A stretch of 64,000 nucleotides of DNA from Liolophura sinensis (Eukaryota > Mollusca > Polyplacophora > Chitonida > Chitonidae), in the NCBI RefSeq assembly GCF_032854445.1, contig NC_088301.1:35391187-35455186 (forward strand). The letters are read 5' to 3'. Each line of letters opens with the position of its first letter. Within the stretch, counting starts at the first letter, position 1. Shown here piece after piece: positions 1 through 13,976 of the stretch. A program made the translations under genes and the position numbers. Below the pieces are notes generated by a model, which saw only the letters and a list, made by a program, of their open reading frames with translations, did not search any database and was not told the origin of the DNA.

Positions 1-1
1 A

Positions 2-24
2 GCTTTGCGTTATGAGCGCAAAGC
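2..24. repeat. Perfect 8-bp inverted repeat, 7-base loop
   Basis: GCTTTGCG, loop ttatgag, CGCAAAGC at the very start of the window. Confidence 0.75.
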
Positions 25-3000
25 CTTTGTTGAGTGGAGGCTTGAGTGGGTCAGATGTATAATACAGTAATATACCCATATTTTGTGGGCCCTAGAATAA
101 ATCATTTTGCCTTTACGCCACTTCGGCAGTACTTAATTCAGCCATATCGTGACTCTACAGTGACGCCCATATATAGCATTACCGCCTTTTCCAGCTCAGC
201 AGAAAATTCGTGTCATTCCTATATGAACGTGAATTTTTATTGCCTTTGCCTCAGTGAATCCGCGTTATACATATATAGTGAGAAAGAGAGAAAAATATCG
301 ATAGTCTATATCACAGGTGTTGCTGATATTACAAGGATTCGTAGTACGGGTATTGTAAGAAGCATTCCATATTCTACAGAAACAGACCGAGTTTTATTTA
401 ATCATTTAGGAAAGATAAATTTTAAATTTATTAAACTTAGTTTATTTAATTAGTTTATTAATACATCTTTATGTTTACAGAGTTTCGGCTGAGCTTTAAG
501 CAAAGTCTATCAGAAGAAAGAAGTATGAATAATAAGATTTATATGTTAAAACAAAACTTATATAAAGTAATCTTGCTGACTCATTGAATGGATCACTAGG
601 ATCTCATTGCTATTTAAGCCCTTTTTTAAAGCATATGCTCATTACACCAAATATAGAATATACAGCAAACACACTGCAGAGCATCGTAGTGACAATGGAA
701 TGAAAAATATGCAGTTGTAATGAAAAGGGTATCCCGCGCTGGTATCTCCACATCCTTCATTAGAACAATATATGTTCCAATAATAAGCCATTGCCTTCAA
801 TAACGTTTAAATGAAATTCACTGGATTTGTCAAAGTAGTAATGTGAAGAAAAAATTATAACAAAAGCCGACTGTTTTCTCAACGATATCTTTTTTATCCA
901 TTTTCATTAATGATTCTGCTTTCGCGTTATAACACCCATGTCTGTATGTGACGGCTCATAAAAATCTTTATCATTAAGGATTTTGTTTACCCAGATATGA
1001 ATATTTCAAGGTTTCTGTTCTTAAATTTTAGACAGAACGCATACAGATATAAATCACCGACTACATTTATTTTAGGATTGATGAGCAAACAAAAACAAGC
1101 ACTACCATATTTTACAACATGTAAATATGGTGACTTCTTTTTAAAATTGACTTGAAAGACGAAAGCTTCCGTTTTGCTTACATCTGAGTCATTAAGTTTA
1201 TCAGAAACCCTTGGAAGTAACACATATAGGTAATAAACCTAACAATACTGTTTACTTACTTAAACTTGCATATCACTTTGAACAACAGTCCATTGTGTGA
1301 GTCATACACTCGTTAGCGTGTTGGAACAATTTTTTAAATATGATCTCCCATCTTGTTGCACAGCTGTGATCGCAATCTCGCTGATTATTATTGTACGATC
1401 GAGCTTTTTGATTGGCCAGCCGTGTTCTTTGTTTCACGAGAGCCAGCTGCGATGGCGGATCCTATCTTTCTAAACTCCGTTTAGTTCTAAAGTATGGCTT
1501 ACACTTGTGATTGGTTAGTTCTCTACCAAAGGACCCGCACATATGACACAACATCAGTTTATCTCTACTTATTAACATATCGTTAATGATTCGAAAAGAC
1601 TAACTCTTTACGTCATTTCACAAAATAAAATGACATTGTAATGGGAGAGGTTAAACGATATATCAATGCCTTATTGTAATAACATAAAGAGTCATGGATT
1701 TATATCTTCCTGCAAATTAAAGTGTACATTTAAATTGCCATCATGCAGATATATATATTGAAATATTATTGGAAAACGTTTAGTATTATGATAATCTTAT
1801 AGAAATATCAAAGTATATTTGCTGGATTGCTACCTTTAACAAAGATTTTGTGCGTTGTTCACATGTTTTCTTAGAATTATGAGAAGTGCTGAAAATGTTT
1901 GTCCAATATTCGACATAATTTTTTTCGTTGGTATTTTAAGCCTCATTCAGTAACATATATTTCAATTATACCGCGATGATCGGGATCATGTTTTGACAAA
2001 CACTGAATGAAAATAAAACTAAGTATGTCTTGGAAAATAACTACTGAATTACCAGAGACAAAAATAATTAAACGTGGCATGGATACTTTTGTGGTAAAGC
2101 GTTTTCGAACGTTTCCTCTTCAACCATTCGAAATAGTTTTTATCATGTTGAAATATTCGGTTGTAAAAATATATCTTACATGTATAATATGAGAGTAAAT
2201 CAAGAGACTTAGAATCAAGTTTTAAGATTTGTATTTGTCGATTAAGACATGGCTGCAAAAGTCATTTAATACAGATAGAATCCTAAATTTTTGCGAGATT
2301 TTTTTTTCATCTGATGCATTGGTAATCTGAATGGAAAATAAAAACATTAAAACTATAAATTTAATAAAAATTAGGAAGGCAAATATTGCCTTGCAGTTAA
2401 TAAATAAGAGAGTGGGGGATATTTCAGTCTGCAAAATATTATATTAATACATGTATCACCTATAAATCACCATTTAAACTCAACCTGCATGTCAACTTGT
2501 TGCAAACGAGCAGTTTCGGATTTTTCGCAAAATTCGCCATGCGTTGTCATAAATAAAGTAATGCAATATTTTAAATGACTGTCAAATTACAGATAAGTTA
2601 CAGAAAATATCAAGAGATTTCCTTAATTTGTACATGGCACAAATAATGCTACGATACCGTTCTGCTGTTGTGATTGTACCCATTTCGTCTGAAATATTTT
2701 CTTGTCTTCGACGTAAATATTAGCAATAAGATGCATATTATTATTCCATCATATATGTATTAATATTCATTAACGAATGTAACTTAAAGTTACATGTGAT
2801 AATATCAGTAAATTCGGGACGGAAGTATGAGATATAAACGACTCTACTTTAAAATCTTAAAAATTTAAATATTACGAAAAAAAATAATCAAATTCCACGT
2901 GAAACCCTTATATTAGTAATTCGAAATGAATGCTACGACTTCTGTAGTATATATACAAACTATTTAACCTGTACTCACAATTTCTTTCGATCTACATATG

Positions 3001-6000
3001 TATAATTATTAAGCTCAAGACAAAATGTCACAAAACTGTAATTAATTACAATTAATTGATTTCTTGACATGAAAAATAAGTATTTTGGACTTATATCATA
3101 TTAACAGCCCCTCTATGTGTAAAGTAATTATTATAAAGTCATATTATTCCTGCCAGGTGACACACATACCCATGCAATATATGTATATGCATATATAAAC
3201 CAGCCCACAGACAATTAAGAGTGCACAGAATACCACTAAAGCAGTGTATAAGTATTATAACTAATACATTAAAGGAAAACTGTATGTAAATTAACATTCA
3301 ACGTAAGATAGGTACAGTAAAATTACAAATTGGTACAGTAATAATATTTTGTAAAATATACTACTCCTTTTGTTAATCGTCGCTTAACAAATACAAGAGT
3401 ATATAAAATATGAATAATAGTTGGCTTCACCAATAATAAAATGTATCACGTGAGGTTTGAAATATGGCCCAAACGTAAATTACACTAAGTAAATTAATAA
3501 CTTAGGTTTATTGTTTATGGACTTCATCACGTCTTGAACCACACCAAAATATTCAACATTATACGTAAAAAATGAAATGAAATACGCAAAAACACCCTGA
3601 ACCCCTGAATGCGGTTACACGCATGTAAGGAGTTTTGCTTGAAGAATGAAGTGTATATAAACTCGAAAAATGATATTGTGATATATCTAAAATGTCAGTT
3701 TAACCTGCACGATCCAAATTCCGCCAGGTTTTCAACAACTGCTCAGGCTCGGTCAGCTGCGATGCTCCACCTCCGTCCACAAAGACAACATCAGTCACCT
3801 TTTATCTTCAAAACCACATATAGCCATAAAACTGTTATAAATGCAGTATGGCAAAGGGATCCCTGCAATATGTAGGGCAAGTCTGCTTCCCATTGATGCT
3901 GTGTTTGTCATGTTGTTACACTTTTCAGTTGCATGCAATTTCACCAATGACCTCGATCGCAAGTTGCACAGAATATATTCCATGTATAAACACAATTCCG
4001 TTCCTGTATACCTACATACACAAAGCCTGATACAGCACGATTTTCTGGAGGAGAAATGAAATGACCCGCGTCTTTATATGCTGAGAAAATGGCCTCAAGT
4101 GCCTGCAGTACTTGATTGCAGACTGATTTCTCATACTCACATCTCCATATGTCTGGCTGTATATGCCCTCCAACCAAAAGCAGACTCCGAGTCAATGAAC
4201 GTACGCTCTGATCTTTTATCTGTTTCCTTTCCCGTTACTCATTTTTTGCATTGTTTTAAGTTGTATGGTATATGTAAGCGTTAATATCACTGTTAGCTTT
4301 ATTTACATAATTCAGTCATTCTAAAATTCGTTCACTTCTATAGAATATAAACGTACGGTTAACTGCTGTCTTTGTATTTATAACAGTTGTATTTACATCC
4401 TTTAAAAGTAAACAATACTTCAGCCTTAATATTAAATGTGATGGAAAACAGATAAAAATATTTTAATAATAATGTTACACTCATATAGTAATTATTTCTC
4501 TAAATCCTAAATAAGCGATAATCTCGTCTGTAAGAATATGCATCAATATGCGAATTTTTTATCCACATGATGTGTAAAATTGTATTATATTTCTTCCCTT
4601 AGTTCTTGTATATGAAAATTTGTGCTTGGATTTTTTGTTTCCTATAAATACATGTACTTTGATGCTTCGAGAAATATTCACAAGAATCATGATATGAAAT
4701 CATTGTGTTATGGTATTTTTTGATTTTTTTTTTTCGGAATCTGTCTGGTGTATAGAGCAATGTCCAATATTGTATTTTACGCTGTCCAGTGGAATTCTCA
4801 GAAAAACTTTACTGAAGAAACATGGTTACTTTAGCTTAAAATTATCAAAGAAAAAAAATTATTTTATATATAATAAATGTTTTTTTTTCAAAAGTCCTTT
4901 TTTTCTCAGCAACACATGGAGCAGTTACTGGGTTGAAAATTTTATATCTATGTTTGTTTGGTGTTGATAATTTTGCACCCATGCACATAAAACTACATTG
5001 ACCTAAATATCTGCGGAAAAAATTATTGCCTGCCAGATATTAGATTTTCAGGATAAACTATTCTAATGTGTAAGTTGGCAGGGCCATTATTTCGGAATAG
5101 GAACAAGGCGGACATATTATATCTACATGCTTGGATGAAATCTTTGAAGTAAAACTTTAGAAACATGTAAAATATTCATTTGTTAAAACAAAGAAGGGTG
5201 GAAGAAAGGTCTAACGCAATATTGTTAATCAAATATTAGCCAGTGACTCATATTGTCTCTAACTGCTGTGGTGTGTGAATGCATACATTACTGAACGAGA
5301 GTGATTGGGGCCAAAGTCTGACCTGACAAGGATTGAGCCCGGCCTTAAACAGATGGATGATGAATTAGTCGGAATTCTGCCATAGGCTACAGTGGCCCAA
5401 GCCACATTGACACTGATTTAGTCAAATACACCACGAACTTGTTAGGTAATTTTGTAGTTCGGAGTCGCGTACATTTCCCGAGGGGTTTTGCACTGCCTAT
5501 CTGATATCTCCTGTAAAGCCCTGATCTCAGATTGTTACATACTGACAGCAAAACCTGGGTTCACTTCCCTACTGACATTTAGAAGGCGTGTGTACAGCGT
5601 AGTGGAACACAACATATAAATATACGTATGTTTGTACGCTGTGCAAACTGAGGTTCACTCAGCAGATTCATGCCTTATACAAAAGTTTTTAACATACAAG
5701 TATACACCGTGTAAACTTGATCCATGATGGTACAAGTGCGTGTTGCAAAAAAACACTTCAGCCTTTTGTTTTCATGCATTATGTCTGGTACATCTGCATA
5801 TTATCCTCGCTATACAGTATTATACACAGGGGTGTACAGAATTAGCTTTGTCAAGCGAAGATGACATGTATGAGAAACGAAAATTTATAAGAGTAAATAC
5901 GTCCGTTACAACGACGCATCCCATGTTCTCGGTTATTGCACATGTAGATAATCTGCGTGTAGATACTTGAATATTTCGTTTTACGACAATGGTTAAATCA

Positions 6001-9000
6001 TGCCTTTGATACCGATGACGCATTGCACAGATGCAAGGTTTTTGCTGTGTATATAATGAATGTTACAGACTTCATATAACACCTGTAGACATCCTTCCTT
6101 TTGTCATATATTATTACTTTTACTTGACTGTAAATCTGCAAAATATTTAGACAAGATTGTCTTCGACTTTTCCACGACGTTAAACCCTAAGCACTCACTC
6201 CTCTTCTCAAAGCGTGATGCCCTTCATCGGATGCAAAAAAACCCCAACAGAAATACATCTCAGATTTCGCACTAAGACAACAATGAGTGCATACAAGTGT
6301 CTGATTATTCTGCGCACATCATCACTGTGTATCCCATGTAAGCATACTGTCGGCATTTAAAAGATAATTTAACAGGAAGGCCCAACCCACATTCATGTAT
6401 AGTCCTTCGTACAGGGTGAAATGAACATACTAGATATTAAAAGTTTCTCATAAAGTAAATGTGCAGCAATACTCTGGAATACAACCTAGTTTTATTCTCC
6501 CAAAAAGCCCTTTAAAATGTGAACACACATATATGTATTTGATTTGAACATAAGTCTCTCTGTCACACAGACACAATTAACAGTTCCTTGACGTCACGAT
6601 TTTCGCATTTCTGGAACGGTTCGAATTTTCTTGTTTTCTTTTGTGTCATAGAAATTGTTATTGTTAGGATGTAAGCGCAAGCGAACAGTTTCAGTGAACA
6701 TAGCGAGTTATAGCTTGTACCAGCCTATATACGTAATGGAAGGATATGCGTGAATAGGGAGAACAAAGGAACATGTCAAACACCTACACTCGAAAGAGTA
6801 ATAAAATGAAAATCTGTAAAAATGTTATAACGAACATGTATATCATAGCTTTGTTTTTTTTTGGTAAGCTTTCATTCCGCATTCTGACAATACGATAGAT
6901 GCCCAGTGTTTTTACCAGTTAAAAAAAAGCTAGCGTTCCACGCGAACTTGACAAATGTACCTCACTGAACGAACTCAAGAAGCGTCCATTCGTCCCTCTG
7001 CACACAAAAGAGCTCTGTGTTTTGTCACTATCTTATCCGTGAATCTCTCCCACTGACAGAAAATGTATTAGCCATATTAAAACTGAGTATAAGGGAACGA
7101 AGGTGTATCGGCGAGTGAAAACTTGATATCCAATGCTCATTGAAAACACATATTACATTATAATCCATAATAAACCTTTCATTTAACGTATTTTACAAAG
7201 GAGATATATATTGAGCATTTTTCCCTATGCCGACCGTGTTATAAATTAACATATTCTGAAAGTCCAGTATGTATATATTTTCTACATGTTATTAACATTG
7301 AATGTGCATACTCAGCATGGTACTATTTAGAATCTTTTAGTGAAACTTGCTGGCCATGTTTTACGCTTCACCTGAAAAGTGACGTATAAACGTAGGTACA
7401 GGCAAATGTGGACATACCAGTGTATATATACAAACATTTACAGCTTTTGTTGATTATAGGAATGAGAATTCTAGTTTTGCACTTATCAGTAAAGTGATAT
7501 TTTTCATGTTTCACAACATCTTACATTCTATCGGTATCATTTGAATGCTTCTTATTTTATCACATGAGCATGGTATAATTTCCATCGATCCCAAAATCTC
7601 CTTTCTAAATCTCCTTTTCGGGATCCACTAATACATATATGTCGTCAAATACATCCGTTTATTTCAGAACACATATCTCTATGTCCACGTATATATAGTT
7701 TCTCTTTCCTCTTTCCCATACTCGTTAATTGCCTGTTTTATATTTGCATAAGCAGTACCTGTTTATGGAGGGAGGAGAGAGTAGAGAGATATGCATCTTT
7801 ATGGCTTGGTGTCGAAGTATAAGGGTTGGCCTGTTCAGTCATACGTGACGTGACACTGCCGACCGTCCACACGGCCTTATAAACTATGAGCTCAGTCATT
7901 CAAGCAGTGAAAGGGAGGATGAAGCGGCCTATTCAAGCGAGCAGTACTCAACCAGCATGTCAAGAAAACTAAACCCACTCGTTAATCATAAAACAATAAT
8001 AATTCACATGCTAATAAAACCCAGTCTGCTTTTTCGCATCACCCTCCGTCTCAATGAGTTTGAACATATGTCACCATCGACTGCTGGCTTTGTGTGTATC
8101 TAGGTTTCCGTACAACATCGCTTTACGCCAAAGCGTGTGCGTTTTTACCTATCAATGCAGTGTTTCCCTTACCTCTGTTCACACTACGTGGTGTTTGAAT
8201 TCATAAATTATCCGTGTCGGGGTATTCTGGTTTTCAGTTATTGCAAATAGCAATTCATACGCGAAATGCATATGCTAATCTGTCTTAATAACTTTAAATC
8301 GCATGTCATTTTTAAGCCCAACTGTAGCATTATACTTTCCGAGTTACGTCCCTTGAGCTGCAATTGTTAAGATCCGTAAAAGCGTGCCTTATCCTCCCCC
8401 AAACTGTGCAAACGTTTGTACCAAGACAATGCATCACTGGAGATCCGTTTCTCTTTCTGAATCTTATAGAACCTTATTTAGTTAAGACGTATTTTGGAAT
8501 CTTACCAAAGAACAAACTTCCATCAAATTTGTATCTCCTAGCTTAGTTTTTGTCAGTCACAGCAGACTCATCCACCAATTATTTTGCTTCCATGAAAAGG
8601 GCAGATACATGTACAGAAATATAAACATTATATTTAGGTGATACATGGGAACATACATTAAACACTGGTATACCATAAAAGCGTCATTTCAAGTGACTGT
8701 GCATCACATGCATACATACCCGTGTCAAACTCGAGGACCAAGTGGTTACAGTCTCTATGTCCAAATATCAACATAGACTGCTTTCACACGGTGCGGTTTG
8801 TAGTACCGTCTCGTCCTTTGAAAATACTCGATTGAAAATGTCTCTAATATATGGAATACGCATATGAAGGTTTCATTCCACATAAAATAATGACTTTTTG
8901 TCGATTTCAGGGTTAATTCCCTCTCATCGTTATTTACTTGTAGAATATAAACGTATACTCAAGTTCTTCATAAATATTATGTACCGCTAATTGATTAAAA

Positions 9001-9756
9001 TGTCTAGGTAGGATATAAAGACCCGGATGGATTGAAAGGTTGAACCTTTAAGCGAGCAATAAACAAAGCGCTAGTCCCTAAGTGGAGTTAGAAATACTGC
9101 TTTTCTTTTGGCCAAATTGTTATCCGTACTTATAACACACATGTCGGCATGATAAGCGTTGACAGAACGGCCATTAATAAATTTCGTTGTGTCACACTAC
9201 AACTTAATTTCATCTTAAAGCAGAGCCTTAATCAAAGTCTTAAATATCGAATAACTGACTTGGCGCAAAGTGTTATTGGTCTGGGTGAAGACGTTCTCTG
9301 GAGTTTTCCTTTAAATATCTGCCCAAGCTATCTTTAGTGGTACATGCATGTGTATTCAATATAATACACAGATTTGCCTCAGTTCTGTCGAAACTAAACT
9401 GATAATGTGTTTGGAAAAACTGGAAAATGAATTCATTCTGCCCTAGGGAGGGAATGACGTATTATGTATTCAAATAGGCGTAGTTTCCATATGTAACGCT
9501 TGGCAGAGCAAATGGTATAGTTAATGAGATTTGTTCTTTAGCGCTTATTAAAACTTACCCTCACTTATATTTCGTATAATTGCTCGAGCGACGTAGTGCT
9601 TGTGGGCATAGTTCTTGTTTACAAACGATATCATAAGTTTCAGCTAATGTTCACCACATTACTAGCATAAGCCCGTCGGCAGTAGGAGTTGAAACAATTA
9701 ATGCCTTATGATTGCCATAAAGACGGCAGTAACGAAAAGATTTTTTTTCTTTACTT

Positions 9757-9867
<111 letters not shown>

Positions 9868-10912
9868 TGTTTTTAGCTTGGAGGCATTGGAACTATAGCA
9901 TCACATCCAACGTTAGATATATTCTGAAATCTAGTGTCAGCAAATGACAAAGCTAGACTTTCTATGTCCGCCCATTTGATTCTAGCTGACCACCCTGAAG
10001 CTGAATTTTATTTGCTTGTGACGTTTTATTGCTTCAGTCATGTCTTTTATTTGGAACAGTCTTAACCATAAGCAATAATTTTTTTTTATCCGATGCTACA
10101 CAAACGTGAAATAGATGAGTGTTTCAAGTAATCGCCCAACTATGTATATACTTGACTATTTATCAGCCTGATAAGGGGAGGTGAATTTAAAGCTTTAGTT
10201 TCATTGACTAAATGATCAGGTGCAATTTATGTTGATTTAATGTGTAAACGAGGGTCATTAACCTGGTACGGGAAATGTCAAAACCATATATTTTGAGCGA
10301 TCAACCTGGAAAGAGAGTCCAACGCTACTTTGGAAAACCTGTATCCCTACTACACATGTGAGGATCGTGATATTCGTTTATTTCCCACTGTCGCTTATTT
10401 CACTTTGTCAGCTCAAACACTGTCGTCGCTGCTCCGAGTGCCCAGAATACACCACCGACATCCGCGTACCGAACAAACCCTCTGTGTTCGAACACACGAC
10501 TTCACGACCTAGCAATGTAGACAGAAAAAAAACAGAAATATTTGATCAAATTGATTTTTCCTATTTAGGTTGTGATTAAGATTTTGCACACTTGTATTAC
10601 CCCTACACGATTTTGTTTCATTCGTTCCAAGCTCAGTATTTATCATTGCAAGAAACAATCCTGTTAGTTTTGTTTGTAGCAATACTGAAATATATCTTGC
10701 TGATATATTATTATATATATACTTATGTACTACTCATGCTACTTATAACCGGATCTTTTCGGGTCAATAGACAAAAAATGAGGTCAAATAATATGCTTGA
10801 TAGGGAATATTAATTATTAACCCCTCTTCATTAAGGATCGTTGTCACTTTGTATCTGTCTGACTGGCTCATGCAGTGACTCGACCCAACAGTTGATGACT
10901 TGCTTCAACAGC

Positions 10913-10932
10913 ATATATATATATATATATAT
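10913..10932. repeat. Short (AT)10 microsatellite
   Basis: Ten AT units in AT-rich surroundings. Confidence 0.9.
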
Positions 10933-13900
10933 CCGTCATATATCAAAGGACTACAGCATACAACTTAGGTCACAAGACGATAATTATACGGTGAATGATT
11001 GACCATGTTTGTTTAGTTACGAATAGAAATATTATCCGAATGCCATTCACTTTATTTCCAACTAAAGACATGGAAGCATATTTGAACAAAGACAACTTAA
11101 AGAATTAAGTTGAAATTCCTAATGACATTCACTCTTCATGGTATGCCCTAAAAGATGGGGGATTCTATATTCTATATATTGCCGGTATCATTTTGTGTGC
11201 AAAATGATGTAGCCTACGCCCAGCTTACAAAACGAAATGCACAACATTTGGCAAAGGCGGCGGTCCTACATGACAATTCCGAGAAAAAAAAAAACGTAAG
11301 CGTACACAAAAAGGCAGGAAATAATTAGGGAACATGCAAGTCGTCAGTTTGTAATGATGTGCAACAAAATTTCATTTTCTCACATCAAATTCATATGAAA
11401 TTTCTGTAAACTAACATCTAGAATAAAAATGAATTAAATAAATAACTCGTGTACAATGCCAATGTGAAAACGATGATATACATATAAATATAAGGAATAA
11501 CTCAAATTTCAAATAGTTGCTGAAAGCCAACAGATCCAGATAACATCTGGTTGATGGAAAGAGTCGAAATTTAAATATAACTGTTCAACATATATATTGA
11601 ATCAACCCAAGAATTGTACACGTTAGGTTCATTTGATAGGGAGGCTATATGACCATTAATGTGTATGTAAATAACACTTTTTATTGAAACAATTCAATCG
11701 TATAAATTAACCACATAAAGGATTTGTGCGAAGAAGTGTGTAAAACATTAAATTTGCATTTGTATGTGTCGCAACGCTGTCAATTCTAAGCTGAAACTAA
11801 GGGCTGTCTTTCCTATGAGTGTTACTTTTTTGATTTTATTTTATACAAATGTAATTAATAGTTACATATTACTTTTTACACGTCGCCTTATAATTGTTAC
11901 CTTCATATAGTCTTAAATGCAACAAAACCAATTTACAACTTTTGTAAAACCCGGAATAACGCAAACAATAAATTCGGGTTAGCAGATTAGGTTACCAGAA
12001 TTTACACATACAATTTATAAGTCAAATGACTATTTACATTTATATTTTTCCATGCCACACTGCTGTTCAGGGTCACGTACACATTAATTGCTCACAAAAA
12101 ATAACTAATTTATTATATAAGTTGTCAAAATATATGAGTGTATGAACTGTAGATTGGATTATGGCCTATCTTATATACATGTACATCACAACAGGTATAG
12201 AAAAAGACCACTACATTATCATGGATTACAGCGGATGTTTTAGTCTTTACAAAATTTAACCTTTAACAGGGTATGTTTTCCACTATGGTTTCCTTACGTG
12301 ATATTTAGAGTAGTGCCGTTGCATGACTTGAGTCTAACACAACAACTAAATCTTGTGTGCCAACGTTTCGTGCAGGTAACGAATCACCCACAGCTAGCCA
12401 TAAACATAATAATTTCAGCAGCATGACTGCAAAGATCTATTTAACATTTTTCGAAGTCAGAAGTGCATGTCATATATATGTATAGTGTATTTACTATTAA
12501 GATGGTGATTTTTTTCTTGGCATGAGTATAATTATATAAACGCACCCTAACTTCCGTAAGGTTTGAAAGCAGTGGTACATCAGAAAATCCGTGTCATGTT
12601 GATAGGTGCACCACATCTAGACTGCGATAAAGTAAATAACCCCAGGCCCTTTGTTCCTGATAATTAAATGTCGAACTCCATCATTACTTCAGGCTTTAAG
12701 ATGAGACAGAAAAAATATGCATCACGTGTGTTGAGGTATCCCCCTATTTAATATGCAGATCCGATCTGGCTGATAAGCAACCAGATGTAACAACGGATTT
12801 CATTGGCTGCATATGACATACGTTGACGAAAGCGGGCTAAGTGCAATGACTGACATCTGAGATCAGAACTTTTCTTTTGCTCTCTTAAACCACGCCCCTT
12901 AAAGTGTCTTTCAACAATGGCTGGAAAGGAAATGTAGTGGGGAATGACAAGACATGTTGTTAATGTTGTGATGATTATAATAATATTTTCTAAACCTTTT
13001 CACCCCAGTGAACATTTTAATTGAGAATAAATTATGACCTGATACCTTAAATGGCGTTAATTGCCTCTTTTCTGGTGGTATAATTAAAATTGTATCCGTC
13101 ATTTTATGAATAAAATTTGCATATTAAAACAGATGAAATGATAAGAGGCAGAATGACAAACAGTTACAGCAGGATTTACAGCAAATTTTAACATGTAAAA
13201 CATACCTTTTATTTAGGATCTGATCTAAATGCAGTGAAAAAGCCGGTCTTCTACTAAATGCACATACCCAAACTTATGCATGCAAAGTATTCATATTACC
13301 TTCATTGTTTAACAGTTCAGGTTCAACAAGGGTGCACTTTTAGAATGAGAATTCTATAGTTTTATACATTACAAATGACTATAAATCAGTAATTTGTTTG
13401 TTTGTGAGAACTAACAGAAAGAAAATGTTCTTTGTATTTACCAACAATGGAAATAGGATTAAGCATGTTATATTTATATCATGTGTAGTAAGCCATTCTC
13501 TATGACAACAAGAAAAGGCACCAAAATATTTCGTGAAACAGATTTTCACTTTCGTATTTGCTGAAAAGATAATTCCACATGCATGTGGTTTATGTACATC
13601 GGTGACAGGAGCGTTGTGGACCTATACATAACATATGCACTTAATATGAAAAGATTGCAGCCTATATCGAGTATAACCAGAGCAGCAGCAGCAAGGTGAT
13701 ACCTGGCAAATCACCTCTGTAGATGACTGGTCATAGAAGACTTTGGATTAGTCATTTCTTGCATATGTATATTTGTAGCTTAAGATTAACAGAAATATGA
13801 ATGTTTACGCCATAACATCAACACATGAATAAACAAAACCTGTTGAAAAGATAGTCCAGCATTCATTGGTTTCGCCTTATAATTTTATTTGTGAGCTAAA

Positions 13901-13940
13901 GTCGTGTATATCTTTTAGTCTTACGGATAAAGTTGTAACC

Positions 13941-13976
13941 AGTAATCTTTAGTAATCTTTTTAGTAATCTTTTTAC
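13941..13976. repeat. Short tandem repeat of agtaatcttt, three units
   Basis: Three successive agtaatcttt units with 0-2 extra T between them. Confidence 0.85.

Noticed and set aside
46-453. 135-codon open frame at the window start
   Set aside because: No motif, AT-driven composition and no splice or promoter context; its start may overlap an old repeat.
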